A stretch of DNA of 64,000 bases, taken from NCBI RefSeq assembly GCF_002944405.1, contig NZ_CP024307.1, positions 2,066,501-2,130,500 on the forward strand, read 5' to 3'. Under the pieces are notes generated by a model. That model saw only the letters and a list, made by a program, of their open reading frames with translations, made no database searches and had not been told where the DNA came from. A program made the translations under genes and the position numbers. Source of the DNA: Sinorhizobium fredii. GTDB taxonomy: Bacteria > Pseudomonadota > Alphaproteobacteria > Rhizobiales > Rhizobiaceae. Of this stretch, positions 17,822 through 26,876 are shown piece by piece. Numbering within the stretch: position 1 is the first letter of the stretch; each line of letters begins with the position of its first letter.

Positions 17822-18694
17822 TCAATGTTCCTTGTTGGCGTAGACCGACTTCTTCGTCAGATAGATCAGGCCGGTGAAGATCAGCAGGAACACCATGACC
17901 ATGAAGCCGGTACGCTTGCGGTCTTCGAGATGCGGCTCTGCGGCCCACATCAGGAAAGCCGAGACGTCCCTGGCATACTGGTCCACCGTCTGCGGCGCAC
18001 CGTCGTCATAGGTGACCTGATCGTCGGAGAGCGGCTTCGCCATCGCCAGCGCCGAGGCGCTCACGAAGTACGGATTGTAGTGCGTCCCTTCGGCCACCTG
18101 GACGCCTTCCGGCGGATCCTGGTAACCCGTCAGCAGCGCGTGGATATAGTCCGGACCGCCTTCCTGGTAGGGCCAGAAGATGTCGAAGACGAATTGCGGG
18201 AACCCGCGCTCGACGCCGCGCGCCTTGGCGATCAGCGAGAAGTCCGGCGGGGCGGCACCGTTATTGGCGGCCGCTGCGGCTTCCTTGTTCGGGAACGGCG
18301 ACGGGAAGTAGTCGGAGGGAACGGCCTTGCGCGTGAACATCTCGCCGTCGGCGTTCGGGCCGTCCTGCACCTCGTAGTTCGCCGCGAAGGCCTTCACCTG
18401 AGCTTCTGAATAGCCGAGGTCTTCAAGGGTGCGGAAGGGCACGAGGCTCATCGAGTGGCAGGCAGAACAGACTTCGGCATAGACCTTGAGACCGCGCTGC
18501 AGCTGCCCTTTGTCGTAATGGCCGAAGAGGCCGCCGAAGGTCCAGTCCTGCTGGACCGGCTTGTGGATCGGATAGTGCGGCGTCGCGCCTGCCGCATGCT
18601 CGCCGCCAGCTTCCTCGCCCTGGGCCAGAGCCGCGCCCAGACCGAGACCGGCGACGACAGCGAGTGACAGAATGCCTGTAACAAGCTTTTTCAT
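17822..18694 (-). CDS. petC: Cytochrome c1 of the bc1 complex
   Basis: A 290-residue precursor with a signal peptide (residues 1-24, ending in ALAQ), the c-type haem site CSACH at residues 76-80 and one C-terminal membrane anchor at about 263-283, giving a periplasmic domain held to the inner membrane. It carries electrons from the Rieske protein to cytochrome c. Third gene of the petA-petB-petC operon, called fbcF-fbcB-fbcC in rhizobial literature. The start at 18694 is chosen for its signal peptide. Earlier in-frame sequence is the shadow of petB. Here cytochrome c1 is a separate gene, not fused to petB as in Bradyrhizobium. Confidence 0.97.
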   Translation of the reverse strand: MKKLVTGILSLAVVAGLGLGAALAQGEEAGGEHAAGATPHYPIHKPVQQDWTFGGLFGHYDKGQLQRGLKVYAEVCSACHSMSLVPFRTLEDLGYSEAQVKAFAANYEVQDGPNADGEMFTRKAVPSDYFPSPFPNKEAAAAANNGAAPPDFSLIAKARGVERGFPQFVFDIFWPYQEGGPDYIHALLTGYQDPPEGVQVAEGTHYNPYFVSASALAMAKPLSDDQVTYDDGAPQTVDQYARDVSAFLMWAAEPHLEDRKRTGFMVMVFLLIFTGLIYLTKKSVYANKEH

Positions 18695-18726
18695 TGTTGT
18701 GAGTTCCTTATCAATCGCTGTTCCGG

Positions 18727-20007
18727 TCAGGCGTGCGCGGTTTTCGGCTGCGCCTTGGCATTCTGCTTCTCCAGCACCGCCTCGGTGATGGAGTTCGGAA
18801 TGCGCTTCGGCGTTTCGATCAGGCCGAGGAGCGGCATGATGACGAGGAAGAAACCGAAGTAGTACAGCGTGCCGAGCTGCGACAGGACGACGTAGAGGCC
18901 TTCTGCCGGGCGGGAACCGAGCCAGCCGAGCATGATGGCGTTGGCGACGAAGATCCAGAAGAACAGCTTGTACCAGGGGCGGTAGACGGCGGAACGGACC
19001 TTGGACGTGTCGAGCCAGGGCAGGAAGAACAGAACGATGATCGAACCGAACATCACCAGAACGCCGCCGAGCTTGGAGTCGATCGGGCCGATATTGAAGG
19101 TGATGGCGCGCAGCATCGCGTAGAACGGCAGGTAGTACCATTCCGGAACGATGTGAGCCGGGGTCTTCAGCGCGTCGGCCGGGATGTAGTTGTCCGGATG
19201 GCCGAGATAGTTCGGCATGTAGAAGACGAACCAGGCATAGACGATGAGGAAGATCGAAACGCCGAGTGCATCCTTGAGCGTCGCATAGGGCGTGAAGGCC
19301 ACGGTATCGGTCTTCGACTTCACTTCGACGCCGGTCGGGTTCGTCTGGCCGGTGACGTGCAGGGCCCAGATGTGCAGGACGACGACGCCGGCGATCATGA
19401 AGGGCAGCAGGTAGTGCAGCGAGAAGAAGCGGTTCAGCGTCGGCTGGTCGACGGCAAAGCCGCCAAGCAGGAACTGCTGAATCCACTCACCCACCAGCGG
19501 GAAGGCCGAGAAGAAGCCGGTGATAACCGTTGCGCCCCAGAAGGACATCTGACCCCAGGGCAGAACATAGCCCATGAAGCCGGTCGCCATCATCAGGAGA
19601 TAGATGACGACGCCGAGTATCCAAAGGATCTCGCGCGGCGCCTTGTAAGAGCCGTAATAAAGGCCACGGGCGATGTGCAGGTAGACCGCGATGAAGAAGA
19701 AGGATGCGCCGTTGGCGTGCAGATAGCGCAGCAGCCAGCCATGGTTGACGTCGCGCATGATCTTTTCGACCGAGTTGAACGCAACGCTCGTTTCGGCTGC
19801 ATAGTGCATCGCCAGCACGATACCCGTCAGGATCTGTACGATCAGCATCACCGACAGCATCGCGCCGAAGGTATAGGCGTAGTTCAGGTTGCGCGGCACC
19901 GGATAGGAGACGAACGAGTCGTGAACGAGGCGCGGCAGCGGAAGACGGGAATCAACCCACTTCTCTATGCCTGTCGTGGGCGTGTAGGTTGAATGTTCAG
20001 CACTCAT
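18727..20007 (-). CDS. petB: Cytochrome b of the bc1 complex
   Basis: A 426-residue integral membrane protein that carries the two b haems and the quinol oxidation and quinone reduction sites. Seen are the paired haem-histidine helices ([38 protein letters not shown]), the Qo-site PEWY in [13 protein letters not shown], and about eight membrane helices. The start ATG is at 20007, 14 bp after the petA stop. A TTG 18 nt further upstream is less likely. Confidence 0.97.
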   Translation of the reverse strand: MSAEHSTYTPTTGIEKWVDSRLPLPRLVHDSFVSYPVPRNLNYAYTFGAMLSVMLIVQILTGIVLAMHYAAETSVAFNSVEKIMRDVNHGWLLRYLHANGASFFFIAVYLHIARGLYYGSYKAPREILWILGVVIYLLMMATGFMGYVLPWGQMSFWGATVITGFFSAFPLVGEWIQQFLLGGFAVDQPTLNRFFSLHYLLPFMIAGVVVLHIWALHVTGQTNPTGVEVKSKTDTVAFTPYATLKDALGVSIFLIVYAWFVFYMPNYLGHPDNYIPADALKTPAHIVPEWYYLPFYAMLRAITFNIGPIDSKLGGVLVMFGSIIVLFFLPWLDTSKVRSAVYRPWYKLFFWIFVANAIMLGWLGSRPAEGLYVVLSQLGTLYYFGFFLVIMPLLGLIETPKRIPNSITEAVLEKQNAKAQPKTAHA

Positions 20008-20021
20008 TATCAGTAGTCCCC

Positions 20022-20600
20022 TCAACCGATCTTGATAACTGTGTCGGAAACGAACGAGAAGGTCGGCACGGCGAGGTTCTCCGGTGCCGGGCCCTTGCGG
20101 ATGCGGCCGGCCGTATCGTAGTGCGACCCGTGGCAGGGACAGAACCAGCCGCCGAAATCACCGGCCTGGCCGAGCGGCACGCAGCCGAGATGGGTGCAGG
20201 AGCCGATCATCACGATCCAGTTTTCCTTGCCCTCGCCGGCGGAGCGATCGAGATCGGTCGCCTGCGCATCGGTGGCGAGGTTGGCGTTGCGGGCGACCGG
20301 GTCCTTGAGCTCTTCGAGCGGCACGGCCTTCGCATCCTCGACTTCCTTGTCGGTGCGGTTGCGGATGAAGACCGGCTTGCCGCGCCACTTCGCCGTCAGT
20401 GACATCCCCGGCTGAAGGCTCGAAACGTCGACCTCGATCGAAGCCAGCGCAAGCGTCGATGCATCCGGGCGCATCTGATCGATGAACGGCCAGGCCGCCG
20501 CGCCGGCGCCGACAACGCCGGCCATGCCCGTTGCCAGATACAGGAAATCGCGGCGAGTGGGCTCGCCCAAGGTCTCGCTTGAAGTGTCGTGTTCGCTCAC
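20022..20600 (-). CDS. petA: Rieske iron-sulfur subunit of the bc1 complex
   Basis: A 192-residue protein with a twin-arginine signal/anchor ([11 protein letters not shown]), one membrane helix, and the Rieske cluster motifs CTHLGC (Cys135, His137, Cys140) and CPCHGS (Cys154, Cys156, His157). It takes electrons from quinol and passes them to cytochrome c1. First gene of the operon. The start codon is GTG at 20600, with GAGAGGA about 10 nt upstream. Confidence 0.97.
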   Translation of the reverse strand: MSEHDTSSETLGEPTRRDFLYLATGMAGVVGAGAAAWPFIDQMRPDASTLALASIEVDVSSLQPGMSLTAKWRGKPVFIRNRTDKEVEDAKAVPLEELKDPVARNANLATDAQATDLDRSAGEGKENWIVMIGSCTHLGCVPLGQAGDFGGWFCPCHGSHYDTAGRIRKGPAPENLAVPTFSFVSDTVIKIG

Positions 20601-20913
20601 GGCTAAACCATCCTCTCACGCAATGTGCGGAAACCGCATCCGCCCCCGGCGCGTTTCGGTCCCTTTTCCCAGGTCTCGGAGCGCACCCTATCCTCTTGCT
20701 GGCCCCCTGCACGGCTTGCCACGGCAAGTCTCGGTACGGATGCCAGAATCCGGAGAATCCTGCACGCAGAATCCCCACCAATCCGGCGCGTTCTATGCTC
20801 GATCGCGAATTATGTCCAGCCTTCACAGGAGGAGGTGGGCAGATTGTCGCGGGGGAAAGAGGCAGCCAATGAGCACAAGGGCTTGGCACGGTCGAAGGGC
20901 ACGTCGGAGCCCC
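20601..20913. other. Intergenic region with the petABC promoter
   Basis: 313 bp between petA (leftward) and the stop of the first ABC exporter (also leftward). It must hold the petABC promoter, but I see no clear -35/-10 pair. No gene is supported here. Confidence 0.5.
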
Positions 20914-22779
20914 CTATTCGGCCGCTTCCTCCTGGGCGATGAAGCCGCCGGATTGGCGCGCCCAAAGTTCCGCATAGAGGCCGCCGCGGGCGATCAGCTC
21001 GGCGTGGCTGCCGTCCTCGACGATACGTCCGCGGTCCACCACCACCAGACGGTCAAGCGCTGCGATCGTCGACAATCTGTGAGCGATGGCGAGCACCGTC
21101 TTGCCCTGCATCAGACGCTCCAGATTGGACTGGATGGCTGCCTCCACTTCCGAATCGAGCGCCGAGGTCGCTTCGTCGAGAACAAGGATCGGCGCGTCCT
21201 TGAGCATCACGCGGGCGATCGCAATCCGCTGCCGCTGGCCGCCGGAAAGCTTGACGCCACGCTCGCCGACATGGGCATCGAATCCCTTGCGGCCGCGCTG
21301 GTCCTGCAGATTGACGATGAAGTCATAGGCTTCCGCCTTGCGCGCCGCTTCGATCAGCTGCTCGTCCGTCGCGCCCGGCCTTCCGAAAAGAATATTGTCG
21401 CGGATCGACCGATGCAGAAGCGAGGTGTCCTGGCTGACCATGCCGATCTGGGCGCGCAGCGATTCCTGGCGGACCGTGGCGATATCCTGCCCGTCGATCA
21501 GGATCCGACCTCCCTCGAGGTCGTAGAAGCGCAGCAGCAGGTTGACGAGGGTCGACTTGCCGGCGCCCGAGCGGCCGACGATGCCGACTTTCTCGCCGGG
21601 GCGGACGGACAGGGAGAACTCATCGATCACCCCGCCGCCCTTGCCGTAGTGAAACGACACCCGCTCGAACCGGATCTCCGGCCGTTTGACTTCGAGATCG
21701 AGCGCCCCGGGCCTGTCGACGAGGCCGATCGGCTGCGAGACGAGCTCGGCCGAATTCTGGATCGTGCCGATATTGCGCATGATGGCGTTGAACTGCGACA
21801 TCATCCGCCCGAGCAGCATGTTGAGGCGCAGCACGAGCGCCAGCGTGAAGGCAACCGCCCCCGAACTCACCATTCCCGCAAGCCATAGATGAACCGAGTA
21901 GACGGCGATCGCCGCGATCATCAGCCCGGAAAGCAGCGCCTGGGAGGCCCGCACACCCGTCAGCAGGCGGGTAAAGGGGATTACCGCACCCTGAAAGCGG
22001 TCAAAGCCGGCGCGGATATAGCGGTCATTCTCCTCGTCGCTGCCGAAGAGCTTCAGCGTCTGGATATTCGAATAGGCATCGACCATGCGGCCGTTGAGCA
22101 TCGACGCCATTTCCGCGGTGTCGCGGGCGTGCTTGCGGACGCGCGGAACGAAATAGCGGGCGAGCGAAAGGAAGATGGCGATCCAGAAGGCCACCATCGC
22201 CGCCAGCCGCCAATCGAGCTGGGCGACCAGTGCCATGGTCGACGCCGTGTAGATGACGATGAACCAGATGACCTGCAGCAGCGAGACGATCAGGTCGCTC
22301 GTCGCCTGCGCGCCCGACCAGACCTTGGTGACGATGCGGCCGGAAAAATCGTTCTGAAAGAAGGTGAGCGATTGCCGGGCGACGTGGACATAGGACTGCC
22401 AGCGGACAAGGTTGAGGAAGCCGGTGATGATCGCCTGCTCCTCGACCAGAGCCGCGAGCGCTACGGCCAGGAAGCGGAACACCAGCACCGTCAACAGCAT
22501 GAAGAGCAGTTCCGGACCGTTGGAGGCGATCAGTCCGCTCCATCCGTCCTGTGGCCGGATGGTATCGAGCACGTCCACAAGCCGGCCGACGAAATAGAAG
22601 AGCCCCGCCTCGAGCATGGCAACCAGCCCACCGAGCGCTGCCATGGCAAGGAACGGACCCTTTGCCTGGCTTGCATAGAACCATGCGAAGCCCCAGAGCG
22701 ACCTTGGCGGCTGCAGCCGGTCGCGCGGCGCGAAGGGCTTGATCCAATTCTCGAAGATAGTGACGATGGCGCGCAGCAT
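20914..22779 (-). CDS. ABC exporter, membrane domain fused to ATPase
   Basis: A 621-residue half-transporter. Six membrane helices lie in residues 1-330 and an ATPase domain at about 370-610, with Walker A GRSGAGKST, signature LSGGQRQR and Walker B ILVLDEATSALD. Such proteins work as dimers to export lipids, peptides or drugs. It lies about 110 bp downstream of a second exporter of the same type on the same strand, and the two share the C-terminal text AELWARQSGGFIA / ADLWSRQSGGFIA. They may form a heterodimer. The substrate is unknown. Confidence 0.93.
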   Translation of the reverse strand: MLRAIVTIFENWIKPFAPRDRLQPPRSLWGFAWFYASQAKGPFLAMAALGGLVAMLEAGLFYFVGRLVDVLDTIRPQDGWSGLIASNGPELLFMLLTVLVFRFLAVALAALVEEQAIITGFLNLVRWQSYVHVARQSLTFFQNDFSGRIVTKVWSGAQATSDLIVSLLQVIWFIVIYTASTMALVAQLDWRLAAMVAFWIAIFLSLARYFVPRVRKHARDTAEMASMLNGRMVDAYSNIQTLKLFGSDEENDRYIRAGFDRFQGAVIPFTRLLTGVRASQALLSGLMIAAIAVYSVHLWLAGMVSSGAVAFTLALVLRLNMLLGRMMSQFNAIMRNIGTIQNSAELVSQPIGLVDRPGALDLEVKRPEIRFERVSFHYGKGGGVIDEFSLSVRPGEKVGIVGRSGAGKSTLVNLLLRFYDLEGGRILIDGQDIATVRQESLRAQIGMVSQDTSLLHRSIRDNILFGRPGATDEQLIEAARKAEAYDFIVNLQDQRGRKGFDAHVGERGVKLSGGQRQRIAIARVMLKDAPILVLDEATSALDSEVEAAIQSNLERLMQGKTVLAIAHRLSTIAALDRLVVVDRGRIVEDGSHAELIARGGLYAELWARQSGGFIAQEEAAE

Positions 22780-22887
22780 TGTTCAGATAATAGGGGGCTG
22801 AGGACGGACGGCAATCGGTTTCCGCCGGCCCATCGATTACAAATGCGTAAGCTTTGATCCGAGCGAAAAGCGCAACGTGGCGGCAGA

Positions 22888-24741
22888 TTACTCCGCCGCC
22901 TCCTCCTTTTCGGCGTCGTCGGCGATGAAGCCGCCGGACTGACGCGACCAGAGGTCGGCGTAGAGGCCGCCTTTGGCGACAAGCTCGGCATGCGAGCCGG
23001 TCTCCACGATCCGTCCCGCTTCGAGAACCACCAGACGGTCCATTTCCGTCAGTGTCGACAGGCGGTGGGCGATGGCGATCACCGTCTTGCCGGCCATCAG
23101 GGCGAAGAGGTTCTCCTGGATCGCCGCCTCCACCTCGGAATCGAGCGCCGATGTCGCCTCATCGAGAATGAGGATCGGCGCATCCTTGAGGAAGACCCGG
23201 GCAATGGCAATCCTCTGCCGTTGGCCTCCCGAGAGCTTCACTCCCCGTTCGCCGACCTGCGCGTCCAGCCCTCGCCTGCCGAGGTTGTCCTCGAGCATCT
23301 GGATGAACTCCCAGGCATTCGCCTTCTTGGCAGCGGCGATGACCTGCGCATCCGTCGCCTCCGGGTGTCCATAGGCGATGTTGTCGCGAATGGAGCGGTG
23401 CAGCAGCGACGTATCCTGCGTGACGACGCCGATCTGAGAACGCAGGCTGTCCTGGGTGACGGCGGAAATATTCTTGCCGTCGATCCGGATCACGCCGTCC
23501 TCCAGGTCGTAGAAGCGCAGCAGCAGGTTCATCAGCGTCGTCTTGCCGGCGCCCGAGCGGCCGACGAGGCCGATCTTCTCGCCGGGGCGAATCTCGAGCG
23601 ACAGCCGATCGATGACGCCCTTTGCCTTGCCGTAGTGGAAGCGCACGTCCTCGAAACGGATCGCGCCCTTCTCAGCCTTCAACGGCGCCGCATTCGGCTC
23701 ATCGACGATGTCGTGTGCCTTGGTCATCATGCCCATGCCGTCATAGACAGTGCCGATATTCTCGAACAATGCCGAGACTTCCCACATGATCCATTGCGAC
23801 ATGCCGTTGATGCGCATCGCGAGCCCAATCGCGACGGCGATCGCGCCGACCGAGATCGCGCTGGTCAGCCACAGATAGATGCCCAGCGCACCGACGGCGA
23901 AGAGCGCCACGCAGTTGTTCGCGTAGACGCAGATGTGGAACAGCGTCACCTTGCGCATCTGGCGGTAGACGGTGGCGAGGAACTCCTCCATGCCGGCGCG
24001 CGCATAGGTCTCCTCCCGCCCCGCATGCGAGAAGAGTTTTACCGTGCTGATATTCGTGTAGCTGTCGACGATCCGACCCGTCATCATGGACCGGGCATCC
24101 GCCTGCTCCTTGGAAATCTTCTGCAGGCGCGGCACGAAGGTGCTGACGATCACGACATAGACGGCGAGCCAGATGGCGAGCGGCGCGACGAGGCGTAAGT
24201 CGGCTGCGGCGACGACGACCAGCATCGTCGTGAAGTAGCTCACGACATAGACGAAGACGTCGAGGATCTTCATCACCGTCTCGCGAACCGCAAGCGACGT
24301 CTGCATCACCTTCGTTGCCACGCGCCCGGCGAACTCGTTGGCGAAGAAGGTCATGCTCTGCCGAAGCAGGTAGCGGTGCATCTGCCAGCGGGCGATCATC
24401 GGATAATTGCCGAGCAGCACCTGGTGCATGATGAATGAATCGAGCGCCACAAGGCCCGGGAGGCCGATGAGGATCAGGGCTCCCATCCAGGCGAGCTTGC
24501 CTCCCTCGGTGGCGAGAAAGGTTTCGCGCTCGGCATTGGACAGCCAATCCACCACATTGCCGAGGAATTGAAACAGCGCCACCTCGCCGATCGCGATCAG
24601 CATGGTGCAGACCGCCATGATCAACAGCCACGGCGCCGCCGGCTTGGTGTAGTGCCAGCAGAAGGCAAAGAGACCCTTCGGCGGAAGCCTGGGCTCTTCC
24701 GTCGGGTAAGGATTGAGGCGGGATTCAAACCAGCCGAACAT
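22888..24741 (-). CDS. ABC exporter, membrane domain fused to ATPase (second paralogue)
   Basis: A 617-residue half-transporter with the same layout as its neighbour: six helices, then an ATPase domain with GRSGAGKTT, LSGGQRQR and ILILDEATSALD. The ATG at 24741 has AAGGAG upstream. Upstream in-frame sequence is not needed. The gene is first in a probable two-gene operon of paralogues. Both sites look intact, unlike exporter pairs in which one site is degenerate. The substrate cannot be predicted. Confidence 0.93.
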   Translation of the reverse strand: MFGWFESRLNPYPTEEPRLPPKGLFAFCWHYTKPAAPWLLIMAVCTMLIAIGEVALFQFLGNVVDWLSNAERETFLATEGGKLAWMGALILIGLPGLVALDSFIMHQVLLGNYPMIARWQMHRYLLRQSMTFFANEFAGRVATKVMQTSLAVRETVMKILDVFVYVVSYFTTMLVVVAAADLRLVAPLAIWLAVYVVIVSTFVPRLQKISKEQADARSMMTGRIVDSYTNISTVKLFSHAGREETYARAGMEEFLATVYRQMRKVTLFHICVYANNCVALFAVGALGIYLWLTSAISVGAIAVAIGLAMRINGMSQWIMWEVSALFENIGTVYDGMGMMTKAHDIVDEPNAAPLKAEKGAIRFEDVRFHYGKAKGVIDRLSLEIRPGEKIGLVGRSGAGKTTLMNLLLRFYDLEDGVIRIDGKNISAVTQDSLRSQIGVVTQDTSLLHRSIRDNIAYGHPEATDAQVIAAAKKANAWEFIQMLEDNLGRRGLDAQVGERGVKLSGGQRQRIAIARVFLKDAPILILDEATSALDSEVEAAIQENLFALMAGKTVIAIAHRLSTLTEMDRLVVLEAGRIVETGSHAELVAKGGLYADLWSRQSGGFIADDAEKEEAAE

Positions 24742-25215
24742 TATCCAAGCTCCTTCAGATAGTTTGAAGGAAGGCGGGTCGCCCCGCATTCTTTATTTTT
24801 GAGAAATCACGGTCCAGAGATGACGCCTCGAGCCGAGCTCCACTCCGGGACCGGAGCGCGTCATTCGATCGATAGAAGGAAAAGGCGCGGAACCGGCTAG
24901 GCCTGGGAAGGCCAGGCTACAGGATGGAGGCGTGTCAACATCAATACCGTCATGCATGCCTCCGTCGGTTCGCGTTGAAGAGACTTGACCTTTACCCTCA
25001 ATCGCGCTGCCGCGCCAGATTGTCGCAGTCACTTTCTTGCCTGTCTCTCCGTCGACGCTCGGCCTGTTGCCATTTTGGCACAAATTAGAGAGGTGAAATT
25101 CATCCGCGCCGAATGTACGCCACCGCAGCCGACCGGGCTGTGGATCAAGGACCAAATCGATGCCATACGACGTCTCGCGCCTGCCCCTTTGATCATACGC
25201 CGTCGACGAAAGCCC
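24742..25215. other. Intergenic region between ABC exporter and trmL
   Basis: About 470 bp between divergent genes, holding the promoters of both. A TTGACC element at 24985-24990 could be a -35 for trmL, but I see no matching -10. No credible gene, terminator or repeat is visible. Confidence 0.5.
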
Positions 25216-25677
25216 ATGAACGAACTCCGCATCGCCCTCTATCAGCCGGACATTCCGGGCAACACCGGCACAATCCTGCGTCTCGCTGCCTGCCTCGGAC
25301 TGGCCGTCGACATCATCGAGCCGGCGGGCTTCGATCTCTCCGACCGCAATCTCAAGCGCGCCGGCATGGACTATATCGCGGCGGTCACGCTCACCCGCCA
25401 TGTCAACTGGGAGCACTTTGAAACATGGCGGGCGGAAAGCGGCCGGCGGCTGGTGCTCGCTTCCACAAAGGCCGCCGAGCCCTATACGCGTTTCGACTTC
25501 CAGCCCGACGACGTTCTGCTCTTCGGCCGGGAAAGCGCCGGCGTGCCCGATCATGTGCATGACCGTGCCGACGCCCGCATCCTCATTCCGATGGCGCCGG
25601 GCCAGCGTTCGCTCAACATCGCCATCGCCACCGCGATGGTAGTCGGCGAGGCGATGCGGCAGACCGGCGCGTTCTGA
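25216..25677 (+). CDS. trmL: tRNA (cytidine/uridine-34 2'-O) methyltransferase, SPOUT family
   Basis: A 153-residue SPOUT methyltransferase of the TrmL/YibK type, which methylates the wobble ribose of leucine tRNAs using S-adenosylmethionine. Visible are PDIPGNTGTILRL, the knot motif FGRESAGVP, and IPMAPGQRSLNIA followed by ATAMVVGEA. The start at 25216 gives the exact family length. The frame stays open for 77 codons upstream without homology. Confidence 0.94.
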   Translation: MNELRIALYQPDIPGNTGTILRLAACLGLAVDIIEPAGFDLSDRNLKRAGMDYIAAVTLTRHVNWEHFETWRAESGRRLVLASTKAAEPYTRFDFQPDDVLLFGRESAGVPDHVHDRADARILIPMAPGQRSLNIAIATAMVVGEAMRQTGAF

Positions 25678-25730
25678 GACGTCAATGAGTGCCTTGCGGC
25701 GTCCTATCTCGTCGGGAGATACCCCGCCCC

Positions 25731-26303
25731 TCACGCGGCAATCTCGCTATAGGGCGTGGCCTTGCGCGCATATTTCAATGTGCGCGCCCACCACGTGAGC
25801 CGGTCCATCATCAGGAACAGTGGCGCCCGAAGCTCTTCCGGCTTGTAGAGATTGCCGGCTGCATCGAATTTCGACCACGCCTTCGGAAGCGCCACCCCGT
25901 CGCGGAGCGTCACCGCATGCAGTTCTCCGAAGACCTGGCGCAATTGCTCGACCGCGCGGATACCGCCGGAGGCGCCGCCATAGGAGACAAAGGCCACCGG
26001 CTTGGCATGCCAGGGCTCATAAACGGCGTCGATCATTTCCTTCAGCGCCGCGGGATAGCCGTGATTATATTCCGGCGTGATGACGATGAAGGCGTCCGCC
26101 TCGGCAACCTTTCGTTCCATCCACTCGGCCGGATCGGCCGATTTCTCGCTGCGAGAGTTCTTTAACCGCAATGGATCGATGATCGTCAGGCTGAAGACGT
26201 CGGACCTCGAAAGCTCGCGGATAAGCCAGCTGGCGACGGTATCGCAGAACCGGCCCTGCCGTGCGCTGCCATAGATCAGCGCAAGGGTCATTTTCTCTGT
26301 CAT
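25731..26303 (-). CDS. NADPH-dependent FMN reductase, probable SoxR target
   Basis: A 190-residue flavodoxin-fold reductase with GSARQGRFCD at the N-terminus and PEYNHGYPAALKEMIDA, the flavin-binding motif of the SsuE/ChrR/azoreductase group. It reduces FMN or quinones with NADPH. Its promoter contains a perfect SoxR-type operator in a 19-bp spacer and faces away from soxR, which makes it a probable redox-stress gene. The start is 26303, with an internal ATG four codons later. Confidence 0.9.
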   Translation of the reverse strand: MTEKMTLALIYGSARQGRFCDTVASWLIRELSRSDVFSLTIIDPLRLKNSRSEKSADPAEWMERKVAEADAFIVITPEYNHGYPAALKEMIDAVYEPWHAKPVAFVSYGGASGGIRAVEQLRQVFGELHAVTLRDGVALPKAWSKFDAAGNLYKPEELRAPLFLMMDRLTWWARTLKYARKATPYSEIAA

Positions 26304-26342
26304 GCGGAATCAGCTCCTAGTTGTCGTTTACAGGGAGCTCAT

Positions 26343-26373
26343 GCTATAGAACCTCAAGCTTAGTTGAGGTCAA
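26343..26373 (-). promoter_or_regulatory. SoxR operator inside a MerR-type promoter
   Basis: On the minus strand: -35 TTGACC (26368-26373), a 19-bp spacer (26349-26367) and -10 TATAGC (26343-26348). The spacer and its edges hold CCTCAAG-N4-TTGAGG (ACCTCAAGCTTAGTTGAGGT at 26351-26370), which matches the E. coli soxbox CCTCAAGTTAACTTGAGG closely. The long spacer is the mark of promoters activated by MerR/SoxR. It would drive the FMN reductase and overlap soxR's upstream region. Confidence 0.88.
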
Positions 26374-26381
26374 TAGCACCG

Positions 26382-26876
26382 ATGCAAAAAGAAGAGGGCA
26401 GCGATTTCAGGCGGGAGCTTACCGTCGGCGAGGTCGCCGAACGGAGCGGCATCGCCGTCTCGACGCTGCATTTCTATGAGACGAAGGGGCTGATCCGCAG
26501 CAACCGCAGCCGCGGCAACCAGCGGCGCTATCCGCGCTCGGTGTTGCGACGCGTCGCCGTCATCAAGGTCGCCCAGCGCACTGGGATTCCGCTTGCGGAG
26601 ATTCAATCCGCCCTGTCGGTGCTTCCGGACGACCGGCCGCTGACCGTCGAAGATTGGGCCCGGCTATCGAACAGCTGGCGGCAGCAACTCGACGATCGGA
26701 TCGCCAAGTTGACCTCGCTGCGCGACCAGTTGACCGGCTGCATCGGCTGCGGCTGCCTGTCGATGCGCGATTGCCCGTTGCGCAACCCTCATGACGTGCT
26801 TGGCTCCGAGGGTGCTGGGCCGCGCCTGATGGATCCGTCCGACTGCTTGGGCGACGCGGAAACCGCCGGGGCGTGA
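26382..26876 (+). CDS. soxR: SoxR redox-sensing regulator (MerR family, 2Fe-2S)
   Basis: A 164-residue MerR-type regulator with a helix-turn-helix ([25 protein letters not shown]), a dimerisation helix and the cluster cysteines C120, C123, C125 and C131 ([12 protein letters not shown]), the same C-x2-C-x-C-x5-C spacing as E. coli SoxR. Oxidised by redox-cycling compounds, it should activate the divergent FMN reductase. There is no soxS. The start at 26382 is preferred over a TTG six codons upstream, because that TTG lies in the operator. Its last 88 bp overlap the 3' end of the convergent MFS gene. Confidence 0.95.
   Translation: MQKEEGSDFRRELTVGEVAERSGIAVSTLHFYETKGLIRSNRSRGNQRRYPRSVLRRVAVIKVAQRTGIPLAEIQSALSVLPDDRPLTVEDWARLSNSWRQQLDDRIAKLTSLRDQLTGCIGCGCLSMRDCPLRNPHDVLGSEGAGPRLMDPSDCLGDAETAGA

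Noticed and set aside
17822..19486. Long N-terminal extension of cytochrome c1
   Set aside because: The extra 264 residues lie in a shadow frame of petB. The signal peptide at 18694 fixes the real start.
18733..19992. 419-codon plus-strand frame opposite petB
   Set aside because: Antisense shadow of cytochrome b, without a domain or start signal.
24793..25734. Long minus-strand open frame opposite trmL
   Set aside because: It runs antisense through the well-supported trmL, shows no recognisable domain, and has codon use of a GC-rich shadow frame.
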